Below, one piece after another: positions 8,507 to 17,026 of a stretch of DNA of 64,000 bases. How positions within the stretch are numbered: position 1 is the first letter of the stretch; every line of letters starts with the position of its first letter. Made by a program: the position numbers and the translations under genes. Origin of the DNA: Flavobacteriales bacterium 33_180_T64. Its GTDB lineage: Bacteria; Bacteroidota; Bacteroidia; Flavobacteriales; Flavobacteriaceae. Under the pieces are notes generated by a model. The model saw only the letters and a program-made list of their open reading frames with translations. It had not been told where the DNA came from and did no database searches. The stretch is from assembly GCA_002162685.1 (NCBI GenBank), contig MAAQ01000014.1, forward strand, positions 310,001-374,000. Reading direction: 5' to 3'.

Positions 8507-9832
8507 ATGAAAAAACTAGCATTACACTGGAAAATTATTATTGGAATGATCTTAGGAATCATCTTCGGATTTATTATGAATTCTGTTGTTGGAGGAAAAG
8601 GTTTCGTTACCGATTGGATTGCACCTTTTGGAGAAATATTCATCAATTTACTGAAACTTATAGCTGTACCTTTGATTTTAGCGTCTTTAATCAAAGGGAT
8701 TTCAGATTTAAAAGATATTTCTAAAATTAAAACAATGGGATTACGTACCATCGTTATTTACATTGGTACGACCTTAATTGCAATTATTATTGGTTTAACT
8801 ATAGTAAACACAGTAGAACCAGGCGCAGGAATGTCTGCAGAAACCATTGCTAAAATTAAGACGAAATATGAAAATAATGAAGGTGTTATCGATAAATTAG
8901 AAAAAGCTTCTGCGCAGCAGGATGCAGGACCTTTACAAGCTTTGGTTGATATTTTTCCTAGTAATATCTTTACATCTTTGGGTGAAGCGAAAATGCTCCA
9001 AATTATTTTCTTTGCTCTATTTGTTGGGATTTGTTTATTATTAATTCCAGAAGAAAAAGCAAAACCACTAGTAAAATTTTTCGATTCGCTTAACGAAGTG
9101 GTTATGAAAATGGTGGATTTAATCATGCTGTTTGCGCCTTATGCCGTATTTGCATTAATGGCCAATGTTATTATTGCTTTTGATGATGCCGAAATTCTAC
9201 TTAAGCTTTTAAAATATGCTCTATGTGTCGTAGCTGGATTGGCTTTAATGATTGGGTTCTATCTTATTCTAGTAAAAGTGTATACTAAGAAATCTCCAAT
9301 GTGGTTTTTAAATAAAATTTCACCAGCCCAGCTCTTAGCCTTTTCTACAAGTTCTAGTGCTGCAACACTTCCTGTAACTATGGAACGTGTTGAAGAACAC
9401 TTAGGTGTAGATAAAGAAGTGTCTGGATTTGTATTGCCTGTTGGCGCAACAGTAAATATGGATGGGACTAGTTTGTATCAAGGGATTGCTGCGGTATTTA
9501 TAATGCAAGTGATTTGGCCTGAAGGATTGACCTTTACCAATCAACTGGTAATTATAGCCACAGCGTTACTCGCCTCGATAGGTAGTGCGGCTGTACCAAG
9601 TGCAGGAATGGTAATGCTTGTGATTGTATTAGAATCTATTGGGTTTCCAGCAGAATTATTGCCTATTGGTTTAGCCTTGATTTTTGCGGTTGATAGACCT
9701 TTAGATATGTGTAGAACGGTTGTGAATGTTACTGGAGATGCTACAGTGTCAATGCTTGTTGCAAAATCTTTAGGAAAGCTACATGATCCTAAACCTAAAG
9801 AATGGGATGATCATTATGACGCAGTAAAATAA
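8507..9832 (+). CDS. Dicarboxylate/amino acid:cation symporter (DAACS family)
   Basis: The protein has 441 residues with eight membrane segments and two re-entrant hairpins, as in GltPh/DctA. The Ser-rich hairpin-1 motif is FSTSSSAATLPVT. The NMDGT motif in TM7 is present in GATVNMDGTSLY. Hairpin 2 is AAVPSAGMVML, and TM8 carries DRPLDMCRTVVNVTGD. The TM8 Asp and Arg/Cys region governs substrate choice. These residues indicate sodium- or proton-coupled uptake of an acidic amino acid or C4-dicarboxylate. The substrate cannot be fixed from the sequence. Confidence 0.92.
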   Translation: MKKLALHWKIIIGMILGIIFGFIMNSVVGGKGFVTDWIAPFGEIFINLLKLIAVPLILASLIKGISDLKDISKIKTMGLRTIVIYIGTTLIAIIIGLTIVNTVEPGAGMSAETIAKIKTKYENNEGVIDKLEKASAQQDAGPLQALVDIFPSNIFTSLGEAKMLQIIFFALFVGICLLLIPEEKAKPLVKFFDSLNEVVMKMVDLIMLFAPYAVFALMANVIIAFDDAEILLKLLKYALCVVAGLALMIGFYLILVKVYTKKSPMWFLNKISPAQLLAFSTSSSAATLPVTMERVEEHLGVDKEVSGFVLPVGATVNMDGTSLYQGIAAVFIMQVIWPEGLTFTNQLVIIATALLASIGSAAVPSAGMVMLVIVLESIGFPAELLPIGLALIFAVDRPLDMCRTVVNVTGDATVSMLVAKSLGKLHDPKPKEWDDHYDAVK

Positions 9833-9854
9833 TTATATGATTAATTATTCTTTT

Positions 9855-9862
9855 TAATTTTG
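9855..9862 (+). promoter_or_regulatory. -7-like box close to the sulfurtransferase start
   Basis: TAATTTTG is a perfect TAnnTTTG, but its end is only 8 bp before the ATG at 9871. If used, it would give a nearly leaderless transcript. Confidence 0.3.
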
Positions 9863-9870
9863 TAGAAACT

Positions 9871-10680
9871 ATGGATCAAGTTTCAGCTACTGTGAGTTGT
9901 GAGTGGCTTCATGACAATCAAAATTTAGAGCATTTAATTATTCTTGATGCAAGTGTTGGATCTGATACAGTGTGTTCTAATGAATGGATACCAAATTCTA
10001 GATATTTTGATATTAAGGGTAAGTTTAGTGATGTATTTGCTGAATTTCCTAACACCATTCCTTCAAGAGAGCAATTTGAAAAGGAGGCATGTGAGCTAGG
10101 AATTAATAATGAGTCATTAATTATTGTTTATGATAATAAAGGAGTTTATTGGAGTCCGAGAGTTTGGTGGTTGTTTAAAACCTTCGGTTTTGACAATGTA
10201 GCTGTTTTAGATGGCGGACTTCCACAATGGAAAAAGCTTCACTATGAAACGGTGTCGACATTAAATTCTAAAGGATGGCACGTTGGAAATTTTAAAACAA
10301 ATTATCAAGCTGATAGAGTATGTTACTTTCATCAAATCTTAACGATTTCAAGAGATGAAAACTGTATCATATTGGATGCGAGATCCGAAGAACGATTTAA
10401 AAAGATAGCTCCAGAGCCTAGATTGGGGCTTAGAAGTGGTACGATACCAAACTCGATGAGCCTTCCATATATAAACTTACTTAATGAATATTGCTTAAAG
10501 CCTAAAGCAGAACTAAAAGTCATTTTTAATACTTTAAAAATAGGAGATAGGTCATTAACCTTTTCTTGCGGATCTGGAATAACAGCTTGTATTTTGTTGT
10601 TAGCTGCTGAAATAGTAGGGTATAAAAAACTGTCTGTTTATGATGGTTCGTGGACAGAGTTTGGAACATTAACAAAATAA
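9871..10680 (+). CDS. Two-domain sulfurtransferase, 3-mercaptopyruvate type
   Basis: The protein has 269 residues with two rhodanese domains, at about 1-130 and 150-269. The N-terminal domain lacks a catalytic cysteine loop, as usual. The C-terminal active loop reads SCGSGITAC with the catalytic Cys at about residue 233. A CGSG(V/I)TA loop is typical of 3-mercaptopyruvate sulfurtransferase, whereas thiosulfate sulfurtransferases usually have CRKGVTA. The N-terminal VSCEWLHDN and YFDIKG segments also fit. It transfers sulfur from 3-mercaptopyruvate to a thiol or cyanide. It is followed by an RDD membrane protein after 4 bp, so the two are probably cotranscribed. Confidence 0.9.
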   Translation: MDQVSATVSCEWLHDNQNLEHLIILDASVGSDTVCSNEWIPNSRYFDIKGKFSDVFAEFPNTIPSREQFEKEACELGINNESLIIVYDNKGVYWSPRVWWLFKTFGFDNVAVLDGGLPQWKKLHYETVSTLNSKGWHVGNFKTNYQADRVCYFHQILTISRDENCIILDARSEERFKKIAPEPRLGLRSGTIPNSMSLPYINLLNEYCLKPKAELKVIFNTLKIGDRSLTFSCGSGITACILLLAAEIVGYKKLSVYDGSWTEFGTLTK

Positions 10681-10684
10681 AATT

Positions 10685-11713
10685 ATGAAAAAATTAAACA
10701 ATTGGCTTTTGGCTAATATTTTTGGAATCTCATTATATATAGTGTTAACAGCATTGTTTTTTGAGGCACTTCCGTTTTTTGTGGACTCCAATAATAGGTT
10801 AGATTGGTTTTATGTCATTTTTGATGTAAGCTATGTGCATCTTAATTTTTTTAGATCAGAAGTGTTTTCTTTTCATGTTCCAATAGATGAAAACTCTTAT
10901 ACCTTATCGGGTTACTTAAATTATGTTTTTTATCTATTGTTTTTGATAGCTGTTATTGTGTATAGGTTTTCAAAAATGCAAGAAACTAAAGTTCTTAAGT
11001 TTTGTTATAGTATTGTATTTATATTTTCGATTATCGGAATACTCTTTCAGGTGTTTATGATATTTTATAGACCAGGTGTGTTGGGGGTGTTATTTTCTTT
11101 AATTTATTTGTTTAAGGCGGTATTTTTGACTTATATAAGTTGTTTGTTTTTAAGAGATTGGATGTCTTTAAGAGTATATATAGATGAAGATGTTTTAGAT
11201 TTGCCTAATTTTCAGAAATTCACTCTAAAACGTGCAGATTGGTATCAACGCCTTGGACATATATTGCTAGATACATTTTTAATTCTTTCAATATTCTCTA
11301 CCTATGTTTTTGATTACTATACTAGAGATTTAATGATGTCTTTAGATAACCTAGTAGGTGAGCGTTTTGCTGTGACTCTAGTTTTTGTGTTTTTTAGCTC
11401 GATCTACTATTTGATATTTGAAGGTTTGTTTAAGTCTACACCAGCAAAATTTTTAACACAAACCAGTGTGGTTAATTTAAAAAATGAAGCGGTAAGTTTT
11501 CAAAATATTTTAGGAAGAACACTATGTAGGCGTCTTCCGTTTAATGCATTTTCATTTTTCGGAAAACTAGGTTGGCATGATAGCTTAGCATATTCTACAG
11601 TTGCAAAACATCAAACAACGCCTTCGAAGTATACGTTAGTATATATTGTGTTTAGTGTGATACTAATTGCTTTTGTTTTATATAGAGTTTTAGACGAGTT
11701 TAGGATACTTTAA
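10685..11713 (+). CDS. RDD-family multispanning membrane protein
   Basis: The protein has 342 residues with about seven hydrophobic segments. The N-terminal half has four or five membrane spans of unknown type. The C-terminal half is an RDD-like domain: DWYQRLGHILLDTFLI corresponds to the first RDD helix, and TPAKFLTQTSVVNLKNEAVSFQNILGR is split here by description as the TPAK turn, the TSVVN strand and the LGRTLCRRLPF segment. It probably resides in the inner membrane. Its function is unknown. It shares a transcript with the sulfurtransferase by spacing. Confidence 0.78.
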   Translation: MKKLNNWLLANIFGISLYIVLTALFFEALPFFVDSNNRLDWFYVIFDVSYVHLNFFRSEVFSFHVPIDENSYTLSGYLNYVFYLLFLIAVIVYRFSKMQETKVLKFCYSIVFIFSIIGILFQVFMIFYRPGVLGVLFSLIYLFKAVFLTYISCLFLRDWMSLRVYIDEDVLDLPNFQKFTLKRADWYQRLGHILLDTFLILSIFSTYVFDYYTRDLMMSLDNLVGERFAVTLVFVFFSSIYYLIFEGLFKSTPAKFLTQTSVVNLKNEAVSFQNILGRTLCRRLPFNAFSFFGKLGWHDSLAYSTVAKHQTTPSKYTLVYIVFSVILIAFVLYRVLDEFRIL

Positions 11714-11726
11714 AAGATAAAATAAT

Positions 11727-11868
11727 AAAGCCTTAAAGCTTAACAATTCTAAACAGAAGTTTTAATTCTGAAACTTATAAAATGTCAGACTTTACATTAT
11801 ATAAGAACATGATCTATTCCCAACTAACGGAAGTTGGGCTCATGTTGAATGTTTTGCTTTAAGGCTTT
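11727..11868. other. 142-bp structured intergenic element with 13-bp terminal inverted repeats
   Basis: The outer arms AAAGCCTTAAAGC (11727-11739) and GCTTTAAGGCTTT (11856-11868) pair perfectly over 13 bp. Inside are two further hairpins. The first pairs AAGTTT (11757-11762) with AAACTT (11771-11776). The second pairs CCCAACT (11819-11825) with AGTTGGG (11832-11838) and is extended by ACATGA/TCATGT (11808-11813 and 11840-11845) across an internal loop. The whole would fold as a branched RNA. It lies between two convergent genes and ends in a short T run, so it may be a shared termination element, a small RNA, or a MITE-like repeat. No target-site duplication is visible. Confidence 0.4.
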
Positions 11869-11878
11869 TTGTCACTTG

Positions 11879-13993
11879 CTATAAGTTTACCCTTTTGTAC
11901 TTTGGGTATTTTACAGTATATGAAAATTGATAGATGCCTTTGTCATTTGCTGGAATGTTGAGGTTCCATGTTATGATGCCTTTTTTGTCATCATATTCTG
12001 AATTTCCAGTTTCTATATCATCAATCTTAATGTCTTTATTTTGGCTTATCGGAATGCGATCATATAATACTAAGTCTATTGCTGATGATTTATTGTTCTT
12101 TAATTCAATATCATAGTGCTTTGAAATAATTTTGTTGCTTCCAATGAATGCATTCTTTTTAAAGTCTTTAGGCTGTGTACGTTTTACCACAACATTTGGA
12201 TCAACACCTAAAGAGATCGTAAGTTTTTCTTTTGTACTTTGCGGATTAATATTTGTTTTACCAGAGTAACTCCCTTCAAAGTAAACGTTAGCTTCTGCAG
12301 GTAGTAGATTATATTGTTCCCAATCATCTATTTTAACGGTTAGAAATACGTTTTCATTTAATACGGGAGCTGCAAAATATGAATACTCAGCTGGTACGTC
12401 ATAGTTTTCAATTTCAATAACGGTAACATCGCCATTTGTAGGAATCGAGTATGTTTTTTTAATTTCAAAACGTGTATTGGTAATACCTTCTTCAATACTA
12501 TCACCATTGGTTGTGAAATTTCCTTTTTTTGTAGTAATGAGAACAACACCATTTGCGCCACGATTTCCGTAGATAGCAGTTGAATTAGTATCTTTTAATA
12601 CATCAAGAGTTGCTATGTTATCAGCGTCTAGTGCACGAAAAGAATCTTCATTAACAGGTATGCCATCAATTATAAATAACGGTTCTGTGTTACCTGATAA
12701 AGAACTTACGCCTCTAAGGTTTATTGCTTGTCCATTTCCAGATGTAATATTTAGACCTGCTACTTGTCCGCTTAAGGTTTGTGCAAAAGATGCATTAGGT
12801 TTGTTGTTTGACCTGTATGCATTTATTACAACTTCATCTAGGGCTTTGTTATCATTTTGCATTGCTACATTCATAATACTTGAGTGTATTGGTAGATTTT
12901 CCGTTTTCATTCCTACATATGAAAACACGAGTTCTCGTCCATTAGAAGCTTGTAAGGTGTATTTACCATCAAAATCGGTTTGAGTACCATTTGAAGTTCC
13001 TTTTTCAATAATAGAAGCGCCAGGAAGCGGTAACCCGTCATCTGAAGTTGTTATAATACCAGAAATTGTTTTTACTAATGGATTATATTTATACGTATAA
13101 CTTTGCGTAGCTCTTTGTTTTGTATAGTTGCTATATTGATTTATGAAATTTAAATATTTGGGGTTTATATCTGGTTTTACATTATTTGTGTTTGGATCAC
13201 TTGTTGATAATGTAAGCTTTATATTATTCCAATCGTTACCTGTATTTTGGTAAACGTGCGCCTTGTACGCTAATTGTAAAGGTGTATTAATTTTTTCTGC
13301 TTTGATGTCATAAATAGGGAACCATCCAGCTTCGGTAACATTATAAGTAATACTTAAATCTAAGTCTGCTGAAGTATCACAATTAAGCTTTATTTTAATT
13401 TCTCCAGTTTGTATTTTTTCATCTGCATTTAATTCATTGAGTTGTTTTTTTAAATCTGAAATTTGAGTATTCAAACTGTTCTTTAATTTTGTTGATTTAA
13501 AAATTTCAGACTTAATTTCTGTTGTTCGCGTTCTGTAGTATGCAGCAAATTTTTGAAGTTTTTCGAGATTTACAACTTCGGTTGTAGTCCCTAATGTTCT
13601 GTTTTGTGTAATTAGGTATAGCTCTTCATTATAACCACTTATAATATGGTCTTCTGCTTCAATACGATTATATAAGTCTTCCATTTGTTGTTGAAGAGTC
13701 TTAACCTCTTCAGTTTTATTTTGTTTTGCGAGATAATTTATTCCGAAATTTATAGATAGAATAGATGTGTTTTTTAATCCGGAAACTTGGATACTACTTT
13801 CTTGAATGTTTGGTGAAAGTCTGTCAAATGTAAACTCTGTTGTGCCAGCAGATAGTTTTATGTTTGCTGTGCGTTTAATCTGTGCTCCACTTAAGTATAC
13901 AGTGGCTTCTTTGAGTTTTGTTGGCGTGCCTTTTTTAGTATTTGCAAAACTGATTGTAGTTATTAAAAATATGAGTAGTGTTATTTTTTTCAT
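11879..13993 (-). CDS. MuiA/DUF4139-family protein with an inserted SusC-like module and TonB plug
   Basis: The protein has 704 residues with a signal peptide ending near SFAN. A DUF4140-like N-terminal domain covers about 25-90, a coiled coil about 95-195, and the start of the DUF4139 beta domain about 205-305. The DUF4139 domain is interrupted at about 308-378 by a CarboxypepD_reg-like sandwich (ISGIITTSDDGLPLPGASI, GTQTDFDGKYTL). A TonB-dependent receptor plug follows at about 385-492 (LDEVVI, then LFIIDGIPV and NGVVLITTKKG). DUF4139 then resumes to the C-terminus. No 22-strand barrel follows the plug. The protein should be periplasmic or surface-attached. The function is unknown; mucoidy inhibition is only the family name. 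Confidence 0.88.
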   Translation of the reverse strand: MKKITLLIFLITTISFANTKKGTPTKLKEATVYLSGAQIKRTANIKLSAGTTEFTFDRLSPNIQESSIQVSGLKNTSILSINFGINYLAKQNKTEEVKTLQQQMEDLYNRIEAEDHIISGYNEELYLITQNRTLGTTTEVVNLEKLQKFAAYYRTRTTEIKSEIFKSTKLKNSLNTQISDLKKQLNELNADEKIQTGEIKIKLNCDTSADLDLSITYNVTEAGWFPIYDIKAEKINTPLQLAYKAHVYQNTGNDWNNIKLTLSTSDPNTNNVKPDINPKYLNFINQYSNYTKQRATQSYTYKYNPLVKTISGIITTSDDGLPLPGASIIEKGTSNGTQTDFDGKYTLQASNGRELVFSYVGMKTENLPIHSSIMNVAMQNDNKALDEVVINAYRSNNKPNASFAQTLSGQVAGLNITSGNGQAINLRGVSSLSGNTEPLFIIDGIPVNEDSFRALDADNIATLDVLKDTNSTAIYGNRGANGVVLITTKKGNFTTNGDSIEEGITNTRFEIKKTYSIPTNGDVTVIEIENYDVPAEYSYFAAPVLNENVFLTVKIDDWEQYNLLPAEANVYFEGSYSGKTNINPQSTKEKLTISLGVDPNVVVKRTQPKDFKKNAFIGSNKIISKHYDIELKNNKSSAIDLVLYDRIPISQNKDIKIDDIETGNSEYDDKKGIITWNLNIPANDKGIYQFSYTVKYPKYKRVNL

Positions 13994-14004
13994 GTGATTT
14001 GATT

Positions 14005-14041
14005 TTAATTAATGCTAAAACTATGGCACAGCATTAATTAA
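14005..14041 (-). promoter_or_regulatory. 12-bp inverted repeat in the leader of the MuiA-plug gene
   Basis: TTAATTAATGCT (14005-14016) and AGCATTAATTAA (14030-14041) are perfect inverted copies around a 13-nt loop. The dyad ends 12 bp before the ATG at 13993, so it would be either an operator or an RNA hairpin that sequesters the translation start. Confidence 0.55.
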
Positions 14042-14052
14042 TAAAACTATAC

Positions 14053-14115
14053 ATGAGTAAAGTGTTATTTTGAGTGAGTAAACATATCTTTTGAATGAGT
14101 TTTAAAAAAAACAGA
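14053..14115. repeat. Three direct repeats with an exact 21-bp period
   Basis: The hexamer (A/G)TGAGT begins at 14053, 14074 and 14095, exactly 21 bp apart. The first two units also share AAA after the hexamer and TTTTGA at the end. The array lies 60-122 bp upstream of the MuiA-plug gene on its promoter side. Two helical turns per unit is the spacing used by LytTR-type and other direct-repeat activators. The remainder of the 13994-14359 gap is AT-rich and shows no gene. Confidence 0.55.
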
Positions 14116-14359
14116 TTGGAATTATACATCTTATAGATGATTTTTACACTTCTGTTTTTTTAAACAATTTTTTAGGGCTTATACCGATTTTTTGACGATA
14201 GTATCAAGTAATAAAGTAGCTTTATATTATAAATAATGTGCTATTAATCAATAATCTTATTACTAGATAATCCCTCTTTGATTACAAATTATTTTAAAGT
14301 TAAATTAAGTTTTAATTAGTTGTTAATTATTAAGGTCCTTATTCCCGTAAGGGCTTTTC

Positions 14360-14776
14360 TTATTCTAGGAACTTTGCTTTTAATTCTGGTGTAGGTATCA
14401 TACATGCTTCTCTTTTGCCATACCATTTGTAACGATTTTTTGCAATATAATCATAAACTATATTGCGAATAAATGTTGGTATAATAAAGAAAATAGCCAT
14501 TAAATTTCTCGGAAAACCTAATTGTTTAGCGACTTTTAAAGCTGCTGTAGATTTTGATGAAAGTCCGTTTTTTTGAGAATAGAGAAGAATAGAATCTATT
14601 TTTAATAAGTCTATGTTATAGTGTTCAATAATTTGTTTACCAATTTCACTTTGTAAAGGTGCAAACCTAAATTTATCCTTTTTATCGTGCTTGATCACGT
14701 ATTGTATGGAAGAGTTACAGAGGTTGCATACACCATCAAAAAGAATTAATTGTTTATGTTTTGGTAAATTTATCAT
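14360..14776 (-). CDS. DCC-family (DUF393) thiol-disulfide oxidoreductase-like protein
   Basis: The protein has 138 residues. The family motif is complete near the N-terminus as FDGVCNLC, with D14 and the C17-x-x-C20 pair. FAPLQSE and the C-terminal YDYIAKNRYKWYGKREAC stretch are also typical. DCC proteins have a thioredoxin-like fold, and the Asp plus the two Cys are presumed redox-active; a substrate is not known. The start is 3 bp from the mutS2 stop codon, so the gene is translated from the mutS2 transcript. Confidence 0.92.
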   Translation of the reverse strand: MINLPKHKQLILFDGVCNLCNSSIQYVIKHDKKDKFRFAPLQSEIGKQIIEHYNIDLLKIDSILLYSQKNGLSSKSTAALKVAKQLGFPRNLMAIFFIIPTFIRNIVYDYIAKNRYKWYGKREACMIPTPELKAKFLE

Positions 14777-14779
14777 TGT

Positions 14780-16942
14780 TTATTTGCGCTCTACAAGTTC
14801 TAATAAATCAATATTGATATTAGTAGTAAAAATCCCATAATTTACAATCGCTTTGTTTTTCTCAATAGTATCAATGCTACCAATGGCTCTTCCATCATGC
14901 ATTCTAACGCGATCTCCAATTTTTAATATAGGTTTTGGTATCGGTGTTGTAATTGCTTTTCTTTTGGCTTCTTTCTTTTTCTTACGAATCACTTCAACCT
15001 TCTTTTCCGCTTCTTTTTTTATTTGAGCGTCTTTAGTCTTTTCTATGTGTTTTTGTTTAGCTGAAACTTTTTTACGTTTAGAGTTTTCAATCTGAACAAG
15101 TTTAAATAATTCAGCCATTAATTCACGCTTCTTTTTGTCTTCAAAGTATGTTTCTGAAATATCATTTACTTTTTGACCAAGATAGATGAGGCGTTGATTG
15201 CTATCATATAACTCTTGAAAATTTTCTAATTTTTTTTGAACCTTAGCATTAATTCCTTCAAGTTTTTCGGCTTCAGATTGTTTTTTCTTTTCGTTTTCTT
15301 TTAATGAACGTTCAGTCTTTTCTAGTTTGCTACGTTCTTTTTGAAGTTTTGCTATTGTAGCGTCAAATCTAACTTTACCACGTTCAATTTTCTTTTTTGC
15401 ACGATTAATTAGACTATATGGGATTCCGTTTTTTTGAGCCACTTCAAATGTAAAAGAACTTCCTGCCTGACCCAGAATGAGTTTAAACATTGGTTCTAAG
15501 CTTTTTTCATCAAACATCATATTAGCATTTTGCATATAAGGCAATTCGTTTGCTAATACTTTTAAGTTGGAGTAGTGGGTTGTTATGATCCCATAGGCTT
15601 CGCGATGGTAAAACTCTTCTAAAAAAGCTTCAGCTAAAGCGCCTCCTAACTCAGGGTCACTACCAGTACCAAATTCATCAATAAGAAATAAAGTGTTCTT
15701 ATTACATTTCCGAAGGAAAAAATTCATTTGTTTTAATCGGTAGCTGTAGGTGCTTAGATGATTTTCAATAGATTGGTTGTCTCCTATGTCGCTTATAATT
15801 CTATCAAAAAGACAAATGTTACTTTTCTCATGAACAGGAATTAATAAGCCGCTTTGCAGCATGACTTGCAGTAGTCCAATAGTTTTTAGTGTGATGCTTT
15901 TTCCTCCTGCATTTGGACCAGAAATAACAATAATTCTATTTTCTGGATGTAATACTATAGACTGAGGAAAGGTTGTTTTGCCTTCATTTTTGTTTGATAT
16001 GTAAAGGAGTGGATGATAAGCGTCTTTTGCTTCGTAAACCTTTTTATCATTGATTTTTGGGAGAATTGCATCTAGAGATTGCGCATATTTTGCTTTAGCA
16101 TAAACAACATCTAAACGGACTAAAAATGTTTGATATTGTTCAAGTAGTGATGTGTAAGGTCTAATGTATTCAGTTAGAGATCTAAGAATTTTATCAATCT
16201 CTTCACTTTCATCAAACTCTAAGTTATTAAGTTCTCGTGCGTATTGAAATGTAGTTTCAGGTTGTATGTAAACAATACTTCCTGTTTTACTGCTTCCCAT
16301 TATGCTACCTTTAACCTTTCGTCTGTACATTGCTTTTACTGCAAGTACGCGTTTGTTTTCTACTACAGATTCTCTAATATCGTCTAGGTAATCGAGATTA
16401 TGATAAGTGTTTAAAGCAGAGGTGAAACTTTGATTGATTTTACCTCTAATTACATTTATAGCTTGGCGTAATTGATATAATGTATCTGTTGCATTATCTT
16501 TTATGTCTCCAAACCTATCAATAATGGTGTCAATTTCTGTGACAATAGAAGTGACCATTTTTAAATCTTGAACAGAGGTGTAAAGTGAAGGGTAATACTC
16601 TTCAAACTTTTTTAAAAATTTTAAAATCTCATTAACGGTTAAAGTTATAGCAGCAATTTTTTTAAAACTTTTTGTATCTAAATAAGAGTTTTCAATTTTT
16701 AAAAATTTGATTTCTTTACTAATAGGCTCAAAACCATGATTTGGTATGCGATTGTCATTGTAGAATGATGATACATACTCATTTGTAAACTGTAAAGATT
16801 GCATAACATCATCTCTGGTAGAAAAAGGCTCGATTTCTAAAGCTTTAATTCTACCCAAATCTGTAATACAGAGTTCTGCAACTTGTTGTAAAACTGAGTA
16901 AAATTCAATGTCTTGTAATGTCTTTTCGTGTATATTAATCAT
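14780..16942 (-). CDS. mutS2: MutS2-family DNA-binding ATPase without the Smr domain
   Basis: The protein has 720 residues. The N-terminal clamp and lever regions cover about 1-310. The ATPase follows with Walker A GPNAGGKS at 342-349 and Walker B LFLIDEFGTGSDP at about 418-430. A long Lys/Glu-rich coiled coil covers about 520-660, and a small KOW/SH3-like end (KIGDRVRMHDGRAIGSID) covers about 675-715. The C-terminal Smr nuclease domain found in Bacillus and Thermus MutS2 is absent, as is usual in Bacteroidota. MutS2 acts on branched DNA in recombination control and, in Bacillus, on stalled ribosomes. Without Smr the nuclease role is unlikely. Confidence 0.93.
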   Translation of the reverse strand: MINIHEKTLQDIEFYSVLQQVAELCITDLGRIKALEIEPFSTRDDVMQSLQFTNEYVSSFYNDNRIPNHGFEPISKEIKFLKIENSYLDTKSFKKIAAITLTVNEILKFLKKFEEYYPSLYTSVQDLKMVTSIVTEIDTIIDRFGDIKDNATDTLYQLRQAINVIRGKINQSFTSALNTYHNLDYLDDIRESVVENKRVLAVKAMYRRKVKGSIMGSSKTGSIVYIQPETTFQYARELNNLEFDESEEIDKILRSLTEYIRPYTSLLEQYQTFLVRLDVVYAKAKYAQSLDAILPKINDKKVYEAKDAYHPLLYISNKNEGKTTFPQSIVLHPENRIIVISGPNAGGKSITLKTIGLLQVMLQSGLLIPVHEKSNICLFDRIISDIGDNQSIENHLSTYSYRLKQMNFFLRKCNKNTLFLIDEFGTGSDPELGGALAEAFLEEFYHREAYGIITTHYSNLKVLANELPYMQNANMMFDEKSLEPMFKLILGQAGSSFTFEVAQKNGIPYSLINRAKKKIERGKVRFDATIAKLQKERSKLEKTERSLKENEKKKQSEAEKLEGINAKVQKKLENFQELYDSNQRLIYLGQKVNDISETYFEDKKKRELMAELFKLVQIENSKRKKVSAKQKHIEKTKDAQIKKEAEKKVEVIRKKKKEAKRKAITTPIPKPILKIGDRVRMHDGRAIGSIDTIEKNKAIVNYGIFTTNINIDLLELVERK

Positions 16943-17026
16943 TAAGAATGTAACCTATAGCAGTTAAGGATTGTAAAGGTACTTATTAATGATTTAGTAA
17001 GAAAATGTTTATAGGATAATGCTAGA

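Noticed and set aside
11819-11838. Integron attC-like site (GTTGGGC)
   Set aside because: The R'' partner does not match and the loop is only 6 nt, so it is a hairpin of the 142-bp element.
12615-12983. Long plus-strand open frame opposite the MuiA-plug gene
   Set aside because: It is the antisense of a well-supported gene and has no promoter or protein similarity.
14337-14352. Hairpin CCTTA/TAAGG beyond the DCC gene, as a terminator
   Set aside because: The stem has only 5 bp and the minus-strand side lacks a T run. It is too weak to claim.
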